Shown: positions 50,889 to 61,824, counted from the stretch's first letter. The stretch is DNA of 64,000 bases from Pseudomonas helleri (GCF_001043025.1 NZ_JYLD01000002.1:1-64000); one strand, 5' to 3'. Program-made: numbers and translations. Notes: generated by a model from the sequence alone, not told the origin.

Positions 50889-51841
50889 TTGATCTTTCCC
50901 CCCTCGCCCGCCGTTTGGCCGGGACGCCCTTGGCTGAATGGGCCAACACTCTGCAAGCGCAGCTCGACGTCAAAATGGAGAAAGGTCACGGCGACCTGGA
51001 ACGCTGGCAAAGTGCGCTGGACGCCTTGCCCAACGTGCTGCCGACCGAGATCGACCTGCTCAATGGCCTGACCCTGGACACCGACTGCGACGACGCCACG
51101 CGCGCGCAAATGCGCCAGGCGCTGCTCGGCCTGTCACCGTGGCGCAAAGGCCCGTTTGACTTGTTCGGCGTGCATGTCGACACCGAGTGGCATTCAGACT
51201 GGAAATGGTCACGCGTGGCGCCGCACATCGACCTTAAGGGCAAGCGCATCCTTGATGTCGGCTGCGGCAATGGTTACTACATGTGGCGCATGCTCGGCGC
51301 AGGCGCCCACAGCGTGATCGGCGTCGACCCCAACTGGCTGTTCTTCTGCCAGTTCCAGGCCGTTCAACGCTTTTTGCAGCAAGAGGCCGCCTGGCACCTG
51401 CCCTTCCCGTTCGAAGACCTGCCGGCCAACCTGGAAGGCTTCGACACGGTGTTTTCCATGGGCGTGTTCTACCACCGCCGCTCCCCCATCGAGCATTTGC
51501 TGGCGTTGAAAGACTGCCTGGTCAAAGGGGGCGAACTGGTGCTGGAAACCCTGGTGATTGAAGGCGATGTGAACCAGGTGCTGGTGCCCGAAGACCGCTA
51601 CGCGCAGATGCGCAACGTGTGGTTCCTGCCCTCGATCCCCGCCCTGGAACGCTGGCTGCGCCGTGCCGGTTTCAGCGACGTGCATTGCGTCGACGTAAGC
51701 ATCACCACCGTTGAAGAACAACGTGCGACTGAATGGATGAAATACCAGTCGCTGAGCGACTACCTGGACCCGAACGACCACAGCAAAACCATTGAAGGCC
51801 TACCCGCGCCGATGCGCGCCGTGATCGTCGCTAAAAAATAA
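50885..51841 (+). CDS. cmoB: tRNA U34 carboxymethyltransferase
   Basis: This 318-residue enzyme transfers the carboxymethyl group from carboxy-SAM to 5-hydroxyuridine at position 34 of tRNAs, giving cmo5U. SAM site: [23 protein letters not shown], with [12 protein letters not shown] and [16 protein letters not shown]. It overlaps cmoA (ATGA) and forms the usual cmoAB operon. Confidence 0.97.
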   Translation: MIDLSPLARRLAGTPLAEWANTLQAQLDVKMEKGHGDLERWQSALDALPNVLPTEIDLLNGLTLDTDCDDATRAQMRQALLGLSPWRKGPFDLFGVHVDTEWHSDWKWSRVAPHIDLKGKRILDVGCGNGYYMWRMLGAGAHSVIGVDPNWLFFCQFQAVQRFLQQEAAWHLPFPFEDLPANLEGFDTVFSMGVFYHRRSPIEHLLALKDCLVKGGELVLETLVIEGDVNQVLVPEDRYAQMRNVWFLPSIPALERWLRRAGFSDVHCVDVSITTVEEQRATEWMKYQSLSDYLDPNDHSKTIEGLPAPMRAVIVAKK

Positions 51842-51854
51842 AACCATCCCCCCC

Positions 51855-51960
51855 CTGTGGGAGCGGGCTTGCTCGCGATATGAACACCTCGGTACATCAT
51901 GTATATCGAGGTGATCTCATCGCGAGCAAGCCCGCTCCCACAGCAAGCTCGCTCCTACAA
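51855..51960. repeat. REP doublet of a second type plus REP arm
   Basis: CTGTGGGAGCGGGCTTGCTCGCGAT and its inverted copy ATCGCGAGCAAGCCCGCTCCCACAG face each other around an AT-rich middle with inner palindromic pieces (ACACCTCG / CGAGGTGA). A further REP arm, AAGCTCGCTCCTACA, follows. This is a different REP type from the GTAGGAGCGAG ones and lies between cmoB and tadA. Confidence 0.8.
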
Positions 51961-51971
51961 GGGTCTGCGGG

Positions 51972-52460
51972 TTATTTCGCCCGGCGGGCCTTGAAGAATT
52001 CGCTGAGGATGGCGCCGCATTCGTCGGCCAGCACCCCGCCTTCAAACAGCACCCGGTGGTTCAAAAAGCCCTGGGTAAAAAATTGCCCCTGGCTTTGCAC
52101 AATCCCGGCCTTGGGCTCCAGCGCACCGAACACCACCCGCGACACCCGCGAATGCACGATCAAGCCTGCGCACATGCTGCACGGCTCGAGCGTCACGTAC
52201 AGCGTGCTGCCGGGCAGCCGGTAGTTGCTGGCCGCCGTGGCCGCGGCGCGGATGGCGACCATTTCAGCATGGGCGCTGGGGTCGCTGCCGCTGATGGGGC
52301 AGTTGAAACCACGGCCGATGATTTCACCGTTTTGCACCAGCACCGCGCCCACCGGCACTTCACCCAAGGCCGCGCCTTGCGCCGCCAGCGCCAGCGCTTC
52401 ACGCATAAAGTCTTGATCGCGGCTGCGGTCGATAATCTGGGGTTGACGCCCTTGTCGCAT
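51972..52460 (-). CDS. tadA: tRNA adenosine(34) deaminase
   Basis: This 162-residue enzyme makes inosine at position 34 of tRNA-Arg. It has the zinc deaminase motifs HAEMVAI (His and the catalytic Glu) and PCSMCAG (two Cys), plus GAVLVQNGEIIGRGFN. It overlaps by one base with the multicopper oxidase stop upstream, so coupled translation is likely. Confidence 0.97.
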   Translation of the reverse strand: MRQGRQPQIIDRSRDQDFMREALALAAQGAALGEVPVGAVLVQNGEIIGRGFNCPISGSDPSAHAEMVAIRAAATAASNYRLPGSTLYVTLEPCSMCAGLIVHSRVSRVVFGALEPKAGIVQSQGQFFTQGFLNHRVLFEGGVLADECGAILSEFFKARRAK

Positions 52461-53836
52461 CAGGAAACCTCAATTGCGGCCATGAGGCCGGTTTCCATGT
52501 GGTCAATCACATGGCAGTGGAACATCCACACGCCGGGATTATCGGCCACCAGGGCCACGCGGGCACGCTCGTTTTTGCCCAACAGGTACGTGTCGGTGAA
52601 ATACGGCGTGATTTTTTTGCGATTGGACGCCAGCACCTTGAAGCTCATGCCGTGCAGGTGGATTGGATGCTGGTACTGGGTCATGTTCTTGAATTCAAAC
52701 ACGTAGCTCTGGCCCAGCTTGAGCTTGGCAATCGGCCGGTCAGCGCAGGTTTTGTCTTTGATGTCCCAGGCTACGCCGTTGATCTGCCACAGGCTCGGCG
52801 GCTGATCCGTGCCCAGGTTCTCGGACACGGAACCGACCCATTCAAAGTTGAAATTGATCTTCTCGGCCTTGTCGACATCAGGCTCGGCAATCGGATTGGC
52901 CGGCAAGGCGGGCGGCCATTGTGCAGGTGCATCGTTATTGGCCACCGACAACAGCGTGCCCAAACGCACCGGACCATCGCGCAACGACAGTTCTTCACCC
53001 GCAGCCGGGGCCTTGATCGCCAGGCAAATACGCATGCCGGGGCCCAGCCAATACTCTTTGCCCAGCGGGCGCGGCTCGATGGGGTTGCCATCCAGCGCAT
53101 AGATCTGCGCCTCGACGCCGGGAATATTCAGGCGATAGGTCAGGGTGTTGTCGAGGTTGAGAATTCGCACGCGGGTGATTTGCCCGGCAGGCAATTCAAT
53201 GGTCGGCACATGGCTGCCATTAATCGTCGACAAACGCCCCGCCGTACCGCCACGCGCCGCCTCACGGGTGATGCTGAAAGGCAAAAAGTTGCCTTCTTCA
53301 TCGACGTGCCAGTTTTTAATGCTCAGCGTGCGCTCGTGCTTGAAGCCCGTAGGCTCGCGCTCTTCGACAATCAGCGGGCCGACCAGGCCTCGGCCCAGTT
53401 CTTCGCTGCTGTTGACGTGGGGGTGATACCAATAGCTGCCCGCATCGGGCACCCGGAACTTGTAATCGAAGTATTCGCCAGGCAGCACCGGCAATTGCGA
53501 GACGTACGGCACGCCGTCCATTTCCAGAGGCAGGCGGATGCCGTGCCAATGGATCGTGGTCGCAACCGGCAGATGGTTGATAAACCGCACCCGCAGCCAT
53601 TCACCCTGGCGCACCCGTAGCTCAGTGCCCGGCGCCGAAGGGCCAAAAGCCCAGGCCTCGGTCTGATGACCGGGCACCAGCTCAACGTCCAGCGGCGCGG
53701 CAATCAGCTCGTAATCGTGACCGGCCTGCTCATCGGCCATCTTGCCCAACCAGTAACGCGAAGCGCCCCCTGCGCCAACACCCACCACGACCAGGCCGGC
53801 TAAACCACCGAGTATTTGTCGACGGGTAAAGGACAT
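52460..53836 (-). CDS. Multicopper oxidase with Tat signal
   Basis: This 458-residue protein has a Tat-type signal (SFTRRQILGGLAGLVVVGVGAG) and three cupredoxin domains. The copper ligands appear as HWHGIRLP (type 2/3), YWYHPHVNSS, HPIHLHGMSF and the C-terminal HCHVIDHMETG with the type 1 Cys and Met. It could oxidise Cu(I) or metals and phenolics in the periplasm. The start at 53836 (MSFTRRQ) is preferred over the longer frame to 53905. The tadA gene follows directly. Confidence 0.9.
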   Translation of the reverse strand: MSFTRRQILGGLAGLVVVGVGAGGASRYWLGKMADEQAGHDYELIAAPLDVELVPGHQTEAWAFGPSAPGTELRVRQGEWLRVRFINHLPVATTIHWHGIRLPLEMDGVPYVSQLPVLPGEYFDYKFRVPDAGSYWYHPHVNSSEELGRGLVGPLIVEEREPTGFKHERTLSIKNWHVDEEGNFLPFSITREAARGGTAGRLSTINGSHVPTIELPAGQITRVRILNLDNTLTYRLNIPGVEAQIYALDGNPIEPRPLGKEYWLGPGMRICLAIKAPAAGEELSLRDGPVRLGTLLSVANNDAPAQWPPALPANPIAEPDVDKAEKINFNFEWVGSVSENLGTDQPPSLWQINGVAWDIKDKTCADRPIAKLKLGQSYVFEFKNMTQYQHPIHLHGMSFKVLASNRKKITPYFTDTYLLGKNERARVALVADNPGVWMFHCHVIDHMETGLMAAIEVS

Positions 53837-54128
53837 GGACTTAACTACCTCTCGTATCCGGCGCGGGCTCAGCGCCCGCAAAAGGCGAATACGATACACC
53901 TGCAACTGCGAAACAGTAAGGGTGGGGTGACGACGGACTGCAAAAGCCCCTCACCCTTGCCCTCTCCCAAGGGAGAGGGAACCGACTGGGGGATATTGCA
54001 GAGATGCAGCAACGTGAAATGACTCCATTGAATCCATAATCGACTCGATTTCTCAGGTCGATGCATCTTGTGGAACAACTCGGTCAGTCCCCTCTCCCTC
54101 CGGGAGAGGGTTAGGGAGAGGGCAGTTT
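53837..54128. other. Intergenic region with a bipartite repeat
   Basis: This stretch holds the repeat at 53945-54122 and the promoter of the multicopper oxidase. Otherwise no gene is visible. Confidence 0.55.
53945..54122. repeat. Bipartite CCCCTCACC / CCCTCTCCC repeat
   Basis: The left part (AGCCCCTCACCCTTGCC, then the hairpin CCCTCTCCCAAGGGAGAGGG and AACCGACTGGGGG) and the right part (CGGTCAGTCCCC, then CTCTCCCTCCGGGAGAGGGTTAGGGAGAGGG) are roughly inverted around an AT-rich middle. A single left part stands at 18557. It may be a small non-coding mobile or palindromic element. Confidence 0.6.
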
Positions 54129-54407
54129 TCAGTCGTAAACGCCCACCAAATGCACCACACCGCCCGCCAGGGTCATCATCCCCGGCACACCCGCCAGTCG
54201 CAGAGCGTGAGGGTCAACACGTGACGTATCGTTTAGCTCCACGCGGATGCGGGTCAACGCCACGCGCTGCTCGGACTTGAGGTTGCCGGCGCCGCCAAGG
54301 GCCGCGACCACCGCGCTCGCCAGCGTCGACACATTGGGGGCGGGCTCATCCGCCACCAGGTCCGGGGTCAGTGCTTTCCAAAAAGCCTGCTGCAATTTTG
54401 CAAACAT
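54129..54407 (-). CDS. EIIB-like PTS protein lacking the active Cys
   Basis: This 92-residue protein aligns with the PTS EIIB-Glc domain: LGGAGNLKSEQRVALTRIRVELND, where canonical EIIB has a Cys before the TRLR motif, as TreB has HCVTRLRLAL. Here Ala replaces that Cys, and the end after GGVVHLVGVYD is short. It can therefore hardly accept phosphate and may be regulatory or degenerate. It is the last gene of the trehalose PTS cluster, two bases after the EI fusion gene. Confidence 0.75.
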   Translation of the reverse strand: MFAKLQQAFWKALTPDLVADEPAPNVSTLASAVVAALGGAGNLKSEQRVALTRIRVELNDTSRVDPHALRLAGVPGMMTLAGGVVHLVGVYD

Positions 54408-54409
54408 GT

Positions 54410-56965
54410 TCAGTTCTCCAGCACCAATGAATGAGCAACGTTAGCCGCGTGTGACGGCTGCAAGGCGGCACGCACCTGCTCTGCACTTTCCAGCTCCAGC
54501 ACCTGCTGCGCCAACACTTGGCAGTCCTTGAATTCCAGCTCACGAACCCGCGCTTTAATAGTCGGGATCAACGGCACGCTCACCGATAACTCGTCCACAC
54601 CCAAGCCAACCAGTAGCGGCACCGCCAATGACTCGGACGCCAGCGCGCCGCACACGCCCACCCACTTGCCGTGGGCATGCGCGGCCTTGACGGTCGTGGC
54701 GATCAGGCGCAGTACCGCCGGGTGAAAACTGTCGGCCTGGCTGGCCAGACGCGGGTGATCGCGGTCCATCGCCAAGGTGTATTGGGTCAGGTCATTGGTG
54801 CCAATCGAGAAGAAGTCGACTTCAGGGGCGAACACGTCAGCCATCAGCGCGGCCGCCGGAACTTCAATCATGATCCCAAGCTTGGGCAACCGGGTAATAC
54901 CCAGGCGTTGCGCTTGCTCCTCCAGCAACTGGCGGGCGAGGCGCAACTCGGACACTTGGGTGACCATCGGCAGCATGATGTGCAGGCGGGTCAGGTCGGC
55001 ACTGGCCAGGATCGCGCTGAACTGCTCACGCAGCAGTTCAGGACGCTCCAGACACAGGCGAACCCCGCGCATGCCTAAAAACGGGTTGGCCTCAGGTTCC
55101 ATCGGCACGTAGGTCAAGGGTTTGTCACCGCCCACATCCAGCGTGCGCACCACCAGGTTGTAGTCAGGGCCAACCGCGCGGGCAATGGCGCTGTAGGTCG
55201 CGACCTGTTCGTCGTGGCTCGGCGCGCTGCTGCGCTCCAGGTACAAGAACTCGGAACGCAACAAGCCCACGCCTTCACCGCCCAGGCTCATGCCCTGCTC
55301 GGCCTCGGCCAGCGAGGCGATGTTGGCAGACACTTCGATATGCCGACCATCGCGGGTATCCGCCCGCAACGCCGCGTGCGCCAGATCCAGCGCCTGGCGC
55401 AGACGCTGCTGCTCGCGCTTGGCCGTCAGCGCTGCCACCGCTGCTTCGCTGGGGCGCACATGCAACTCGCCCTGCTCGGCATCCAGCAACACCGGCGTGC
55501 CGCTGGCCAAGCTCAGGACGTGCGCAGGCAAGCCACACATGGCCGGCAAGCCCAAGGCCCGCGCCAGAATCGCCACATGGCTGGTGGCGCCGCCGCCCAC
55601 GGTGGCAAACCCCACCACCTTGGTTGTATCGAGCCCGGCGGTTTGTGAAGGGCTGAGTTGCTCTGCGATCAAGATGGCGTTGTCGGGCAGCGCCTGAACC
55701 GTGTCCTCGACCCGCAGAATCAACTTGAGCACGCGCTGCCCGACATCTGCGAGGTCTTGCGCCCGCTCCGCCAGAAACGCATTGCCCAGATTGCGGAAGA
55801 CTTTTTCGTTGGCTTCAACCGCAGCGGCCCACGAAAACGCCGCGCTTTTGCCCGACGCCAACAGCGGGTAGGCCTGCTCCAGCAAGCTTGGGTCTTGCAG
55901 CAGTTCACGGTGGGCACTGAAGATTTGCCCCTGCGGGCCTTGGCTGAACTCGCGACCCAAGGTGTCCAGTGCGGTATCCGCTTCGAGCAGGGCGCGTTGC
56001 AACTGCGCCCGCTCAAAGGCTTCACCCGCCCCTGCTTCCGGGTAGTCGAGGGTCTGCGCGGCGACTTGCACCACCTGCCCAAACACCGCCCCGGAAGACG
56101 CGCAGACACCGCGCAACAAGGTGTCATCCACCCGCACCGGTTCAGGTGCCGGTGCGTACGTAGTTTCAGTGGCAACTTGGGCAACGGGCGTCACCGCCTC
56201 GCCGCAACCGGCCACCAGCAGATCTGAGAGCACACGAATCGCTTGCTCGGCATCCTCGCCAGTGGCGCTGACCTGCACCACATCGCCGTGGCTGGTTTGC
56301 AAGGTCATGATCGCGACCAACGATTTGGCGTTGATGCGCTGCTCGTGTTTGTGCAGCTCGATGGTGGCCGCAAAACCCTTGGCCGCCTGGGCAAACACCG
56401 CCGCAGGGCGGGCGTGCAGGCCGTTCGGGTTGGGCAGCACAATGGCCAGCGAAAACAGCGTGTCACCCTGGCTCGGCGCCTGCTGCGTCGAGGCTTGCGC
56501 GGCCGCGCCCACACGCAGCAGCGGCTGGCCAGCCTCGACCAGCACTTCGCTGCCCGACACGTCGGTAATGCTTTCACCGCTGACCACCAGCATCAGGGTG
56601 AGCAAGCTGCGTGCATTTTGCGCGACGTAGTCGGCATCAAATTCGATCAACGCCTGCCCGGCTACGACCTGCTGGCCTTCCTCAACCAGGCAGGTGAAGC
56701 CTTGGCCGCCAAGGTTTACCGTGTCCAGGCCGATGTGCAGCAGCACTTGCACCCCGCTTGCATCAGTAATGCTGACCGCGTGCCCGGTGTGCTGCAGGTT
56801 GCTGATCACACCGGCCAGCGGCGCACAGAGCACCTGCGACGTCGGGTCGATGCACAGGCCGTCGCCCATCAAACGGCTGGAGAACACCGGGTCAGGCACG
56901 TGCTCAAGCGGCATCAGGACACCCGATAACGGCGCCAGCAGTTCCAGTTGTTGGGTTGTAACCAT
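54410..56965 (-). CDS. PTS phosphotransferase fusion EIIA(Glc)-HPr-EI
   Basis: This 851-residue multiphosphoryl transfer protein combines three PTS parts. EIIA-Glc (about 1-150) has its His in VLLHIGLDTVNLGG. HPr (about 160-245) has its His in GLHARPAAVFA. EI (about 275-845) has its His in GGATSHVAILARAL, plus the PEP-binding LPMVTQVSELRLA region and the FFSIGTNDLTQYTLA signature. It can carry phosphate from PEP to TreB without the general PTS enzymes, as NagF-type proteins do in pseudomonads. The start at 56965 (MVTTQQLEL) is preferred to 57034, which would overlap the porin gene. Confidence 0.93.
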   Translation of the reverse strand: MVTTQQLELLAPLSGVLMPLEHVPDPVFSSRLMGDGLCIDPTSQVLCAPLAGVISNLQHTGHAVSITDASGVQVLLHIGLDTVNLGGQGFTCLVEEGQQVVAGQALIEFDADYVAQNARSLLTLMLVVSGESITDVSGSEVLVEAGQPLLRVGAAAQASTQQAPSQGDTLFSLAIVLPNPNGLHARPAAVFAQAAKGFAATIELHKHEQRINAKSLVAIMTLQTSHGDVVQVSATGEDAEQAIRVLSDLLVAGCGEAVTPVAQVATETTYAPAPEPVRVDDTLLRGVCASSGAVFGQVVQVAAQTLDYPEAGAGEAFERAQLQRALLEADTALDTLGREFSQGPQGQIFSAHRELLQDPSLLEQAYPLLASGKSAAFSWAAAVEANEKVFRNLGNAFLAERAQDLADVGQRVLKLILRVEDTVQALPDNAILIAEQLSPSQTAGLDTTKVVGFATVGGGATSHVAILARALGLPAMCGLPAHVLSLASGTPVLLDAEQGELHVRPSEAAVAALTAKREQQRLRQALDLAHAALRADTRDGRHIEVSANIASLAEAEQGMSLGGEGVGLLRSEFLYLERSSAPSHDEQVATYSAIARAVGPDYNLVVRTLDVGGDKPLTYVPMEPEANPFLGMRGVRLCLERPELLREQFSAILASADLTRLHIMLPMVTQVSELRLARQLLEEQAQRLGITRLPKLGIMIEVPAAALMADVFAPEVDFFSIGTNDLTQYTLAMDRDHPRLASQADSFHPAVLRLIATTVKAAHAHGKWVGVCGALASESLAVPLLVGLGVDELSVSVPLIPTIKARVRELEFKDCQVLAQQVLELESAEQVRAALQPSHAANVAHSLVLEN

Positions 56966-57024
56966 GACTTCACCTGCAGTTGATTCGGTTAAATGCCGAT
57001 GGAGCGCGAGCCCCGCAGCGTCGC

Positions 57025-58361
<1,337 letters not shown>

Positions 58362-58363
58362 GG

Positions 58364-60013
58364 TTATTGCGTTGTCAGATGCACGGCAAACGACTCGTAG
58401 GGGCGCAAGGTGATGCGCTGCGTGCGCGTCGACTGGTCGTCGTAGTTGCTGATCAACAGGCGTTGGGCCATGTCTTGGCTGATCACGCCGTCAGGCAAAT
58501 CCACCACGCAATCGGTGCCGTAGAAGTTGTTGAGCACCAGCACGCTTTCGCCCTCGCCCTGGCGCAGATACGCCCAGACCTGCGGGTGCTCGGCCAGCAA
58601 CTGGCGGTATTCGCCGTGTGACAGCAGCGGCTCTTCGCGACGCAACGCAATCAGCCGACGGTAGTGATGCAGCACCGAGTCCGGGTCATTCAATTGCGCA
58701 TCGACGTTGATCTGCGCGGCGTTCGCAGGGATCCCGATCCACGGCTCTGCCGTGCTGAAACCGGCATTGGCCTGCTGGTTCCATTGCATCGGCGTGCGGC
58801 TGTTGTCCCGCGACTTTTGCAGGATCGCTGCCATGCAGTCTTCGTGGGACACCCCGGCTTCGCGCTTGAGGCGATAGATGTTCAGGGTTTCGACGTCGCG
58901 GTATTGCTCGATGCGCTCGAAACCCGGGTTGGTCATGCCGATTTCTTCACCCTGATACACATACGGCGTGCCTTGCAGGCAATGCAGGGCGGTGGCGAGC
59001 ATCTTCGCCGAGACCACACGGAACTCACCGTCATCACCAAAGCGCGACACCGCACGGGGTTGGTCGTGGTTACACCAGAACAACGCGTTCCAGCCGCCAC
59101 CGGCCTGCATGCCCACTTGCCAGTCCGACAAAATGCCTTTGAGCGCAAGGAAGTCGAAGTCGGCACGCACCCACTTCTGCATGTTTGGGTAGTCCACTTT
59201 CAAGTGATGAAAGTTGAAGGTCATCGACAGCTCTTTGCTCTCTGGCCGCGAGTAGCGGATGCAGTGTTCAAGGCTGGTAGAAGACATTTCACCAACGCTG
59301 ACCAGATCGTGCCCGGCGAACACTTCGCGGTGCATCTCTTGCAAGTATTCGTGCACGTTGGGGCCGTCGGTGTAAAAGCGCCGACCATCGCTGTTGTCTT
59401 CCGGGAAGTGCGCAGGTTTGGAGATCAGGTTGATCACGTCCAGGCGGAAACCGCCCACGCCCTTGTCACGCCAGAAGCCCATGAGTTTGTAGACTTCGGC
59501 GCGCACCTTGGGGTTGTCCCAGTTCAAGTCGGCCTGGGTGTGGTCAAACAGGTGCAGATAGTACTGACCGGTTTGCGCCTCGTATTCCCAGGCCGAACCG
59601 CCGAACTTGGACTCCCAGTTGTTCGGCTGGTCACGCCAGATGTAGAAGTCGCGATACGGGTTGTCGAGGCTGCTGCGCGCTTGCTGGAACCACTCGTGTT
59701 CGATGGAGGTGTGGTTCACCACGATGTCGAGCATCAGCTTGATCCCACGGGCCTTGGCCTCGCTGATTAACAGCTCGCAATCGGCCATGCTGCCGTAGCT
59801 CGGGTCGATGGCGTAGTAGTCGCTGATGTCATAGCCGTTGTCGCGCTGCGGCGAGCGCAGAAACGGCGTCAGCCACAGGTAATCCACGCCCAGCCATTGC
59901 AGGTAGTCGAGCTTGTCGACCACGCCCAACAAGTCACCGGTGGCGTTGCCCGCGTGGCTGTGAAAACTTTTTGGGTAGATCTGATAGATCACCGAACGCT
60001 GCCAGTCTTGCAT
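58364..60013 (-). CDS. treC: Alpha,alpha-phosphotrehalase
   Basis: This 549-residue GH13 enzyme splits trehalose-6-phosphate into glucose and glucose-6-phosphate. GH13 motifs are present: LMLDIVVNHTS (region I), GFRLDVINL with the nucleophile Asp (II), LVSVGEMSS with the acid Glu (III) and FWCNHDQPRAVSRFGDD (IV). The N-terminus WQRSVIYQIYPKSFHSH is typical of TreC. The ATG at 60013 has AGGAGCC upstream. It follows treB after 80 bases. Confidence 0.95.
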   Translation of the reverse strand: MQDWQRSVIYQIYPKSFHSHAGNATGDLLGVVDKLDYLQWLGVDYLWLTPFLRSPQRDNGYDISDYYAIDPSYGSMADCELLISEAKARGIKLMLDIVVNHTSIEHEWFQQARSSLDNPYRDFYIWRDQPNNWESKFGGSAWEYEAQTGQYYLHLFDHTQADLNWDNPKVRAEVYKLMGFWRDKGVGGFRLDVINLISKPAHFPEDNSDGRRFYTDGPNVHEYLQEMHREVFAGHDLVSVGEMSSTSLEHCIRYSRPESKELSMTFNFHHLKVDYPNMQKWVRADFDFLALKGILSDWQVGMQAGGGWNALFWCNHDQPRAVSRFGDDGEFRVVSAKMLATALHCLQGTPYVYQGEEIGMTNPGFERIEQYRDVETLNIYRLKREAGVSHEDCMAAILQKSRDNSRTPMQWNQQANAGFSTAEPWIGIPANAAQINVDAQLNDPDSVLHHYRRLIALRREEPLLSHGEYRQLLAEHPQVWAYLRQGEGESVLVLNNFYGTDCVVDLPDGVISQDMAQRLLISNYDDQSTRTQRITLRPYESFAVHLTTQ

Positions 60014-60042
60014 GAGAGGCTCCTTGCATAATCTTTGTAAAA

Positions 60043-60086
60043 GGGGCCGCTTCGCAGCCCATCGCAGCCTTCGGCAGCGACTACAG
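60043..60086. repeat. Dispersed repeat arm, TGTAGTCGCTGCCGA family (inverted)
   Basis: GGGGCCGCTTCGCAGCCCATCGCAGCCTTCGGCAGCGACTACAG is the reverse of the arm at 34649-34692. It lies between treB and treC. Confidence 0.65.
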
Positions 60087-60093
60087 ACGAGGG

Positions 60094-61536
60094 TCAGGCC
60101 ACGCGGTAGCCGGGGCGGATGATTTTCAGGCTGAGTGCGCACGTCAAAACAAACGGCACGATGATCGCGACCAACATGCCGATGACGAACATCGGGATGT
60201 ACTGCGGAATGATCGAGATAAATCCCGGCAAGCCGCCGACGCCAATCGCCGAGGCCTGGACCTTGTTCAGCGACAGGAAAATGCTGCCCAGCGCCGAGCC
60301 GATCAGGGCCGCGTAGAACGGAAATTTGTAACGCAGGTTGACCCCGAACATCGCCGGTTCAGTGATGCCGAAATACGCGGACACCGCCGAGGTAGACGCC
60401 ATGCTGCGCTCGCGCACGTTGCGGCTCATGTAGAACACGCCAAGCGCCGCGCTGCCCTGGGCCAGGTTGGACATCACGATCATCGGCCAGATAAATGTGC
60501 CGCCCTGGGTCGAGATCAATTGCAGGTCAACTGCGAGGAACATGTGGTGCATGCCGGTGATCACCAGCGGTGCGTACAACAGGCCAAAAATCATGCCGCC
60601 GAGCACTGGCGCCAGGTCAAACAGCATGACCACGCCTTCGGTGATCAGGATACCCAGGTGACGGGTCACCGGGCCGATGATCGCTAGCGCCAGCACGCCG
60701 GTAATAACGATGGTGGTGATGGGCACGACCAGCAATTGAATGGCATTGGGCACCCGTGCGCGCAGCCATTTCTCGATCACGCTCATCACGTACGCGGCCA
60801 GCAGGATCGGCAGGATTTGCCCCTGGTAGCCGACCTTCTCGATCTGGAACACACCCAGAATGTTGAAGTACGGCAGGCTTTGACCGTCCAGCCCGGCCAC
60901 GGCCTTGCCGTAGTTCCAGGCGTTGAGCAGGTCGGGGTGTACCAGCATCAGGCCGAGCACGATGCCGAGGATTTCACTGCCGCCAAAGCGCTTGGCCGCC
61001 GACCAGCCCACCAACGCGGGCAAGAACACGAACGAGGTGTTGGCCATCAGGTTGATCAGGCTCCACACCCCGTCCAGCGACGGGTAGGCATCGAGCAGGG
61101 TTTTGTCGGCAATGAACATGCCTTTGGCGCCGAGCAGGTTGTTCACCCCCATCAGCAGGCCGGCAATGATCAGCGCGGGCAGAATCGGCATGAACACATC
61201 AGAGAACACCCGCACCAGACGCTGCATGGCGTTGGCCTTGTCGGCGCCTTTTTGCTTGACGTCGGCAATGGTCGACGCAGCCAGGCCGGTTTGCTCGCGC
61301 AGGGCGGCATAGACCTTTTCGACGTCGCCGGGGCCGATGACCACTTGGTACAGGCCACCGGTAAAGAAGGAACCTTTGACCAGGTCAATCTGATTGAGGG
61401 TTGCGCTATCGACCAGGCTGGGGTCTTTCAGCGCGAGGCGCAGACGGGTGACGCAGTGCGCGGCTTGCTCCAGGTTGTCGACGCCACCTAGGCATTGCAG
61501 CAACTCACCGGCAATCTTCGAATAATCGTGGCTCAT
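60094..61536 (-). CDS. treB: PTS trehalose transporter EIIBC
   Basis: This 480-residue protein has an N-terminal EIIB domain with the phosphoryl Cys28 in AAHCVTRLRLAL, then the EIIC membrane part (about ten helices) with the family motif GITEPAMFGVNLRYKFP. It takes up trehalose and releases trehalose-6-phosphate. It lacks EIIA, which comes from the fusion gene of this cluster. The ATG at 61536 begins MSHDYSKIAGELL. TreR operators lie just upstream. Confidence 0.94.
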   Translation of the reverse strand: MSHDYSKIAGELLQCLGGVDNLEQAAHCVTRLRLALKDPSLVDSATLNQIDLVKGSFFTGGLYQVVIGPGDVEKVYAALREQTGLAASTIADVKQKGADKANAMQRLVRVFSDVFMPILPALIIAGLLMGVNNLLGAKGMFIADKTLLDAYPSLDGVWSLINLMANTSFVFLPALVGWSAAKRFGGSEILGIVLGLMLVHPDLLNAWNYGKAVAGLDGQSLPYFNILGVFQIEKVGYQGQILPILLAAYVMSVIEKWLRARVPNAIQLLVVPITTIVITGVLALAIIGPVTRHLGILITEGVVMLFDLAPVLGGMIFGLLYAPLVITGMHHMFLAVDLQLISTQGGTFIWPMIVMSNLAQGSAALGVFYMSRNVRERSMASTSAVSAYFGITEPAMFGVNLRYKFPFYAALIGSALGSIFLSLNKVQASAIGVGGLPGFISIIPQYIPMFVIGMLVAIIVPFVLTCALSLKIIRPGYRVA

Positions 61537-61602
61537 GCGTTGTCTTCCGCTTGAAATTTTTATTATGGAGCGTCGTTTTGGCAGCACGCCGAAGCGAAAA
61601 AT

Positions 61603-61618
61603 ACTCGTCTGTACGAGT
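61603..61618. promoter_or_regulatory. TreR operator 1 (candidate)
   Basis: ACTCGTCTGTACGAGT has perfect ACTCGT/ACGAGT arms around CTGT. It lies 67 bases upstream of treB. Same inner core as operator 2. Confidence 0.75.
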
Positions 61619-61627
61619 TAAAGCAAC

Positions 61628-61646
61628 AACTGGTACAGACGAGTTT
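61628..61646. promoter_or_regulatory. TreR operator 2 (candidate)
   Basis: AACTGGTACAGACGAGTTT reads in reverse complement as AAACTCGTCTGTACCAGTT, matching operator 1 except for one base in the right arm. The centres are about 26 bases apart, so both operators lie near the same face. Confidence 0.75.
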
Positions 61647-61824
61647 GAAAAATAAGCCGTGGCCTCTGCTTTACTGTGCAGTAGTTGGCAATCAGCACTA
61701 TCAGCCACCTCTGAAGAATGCGCCTGAATGTTCCTAAAACAGAGCCTTTACCGCAGAGCTTGCGCTGCTCCCCCCCTGCCCTTATGGTTCGGGCCTTGAA
61801 CACCTTCGGCATAGAGCCATCGTT

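Larger units (their letters stand above)
61537..61824. other. Divergent treB / treR control region
   Basis: This 288-base region holds two TreR-type operators (61603-61618 and 61628-61646) and the promoters of both genes. No gene is visible. Confidence 0.6.
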
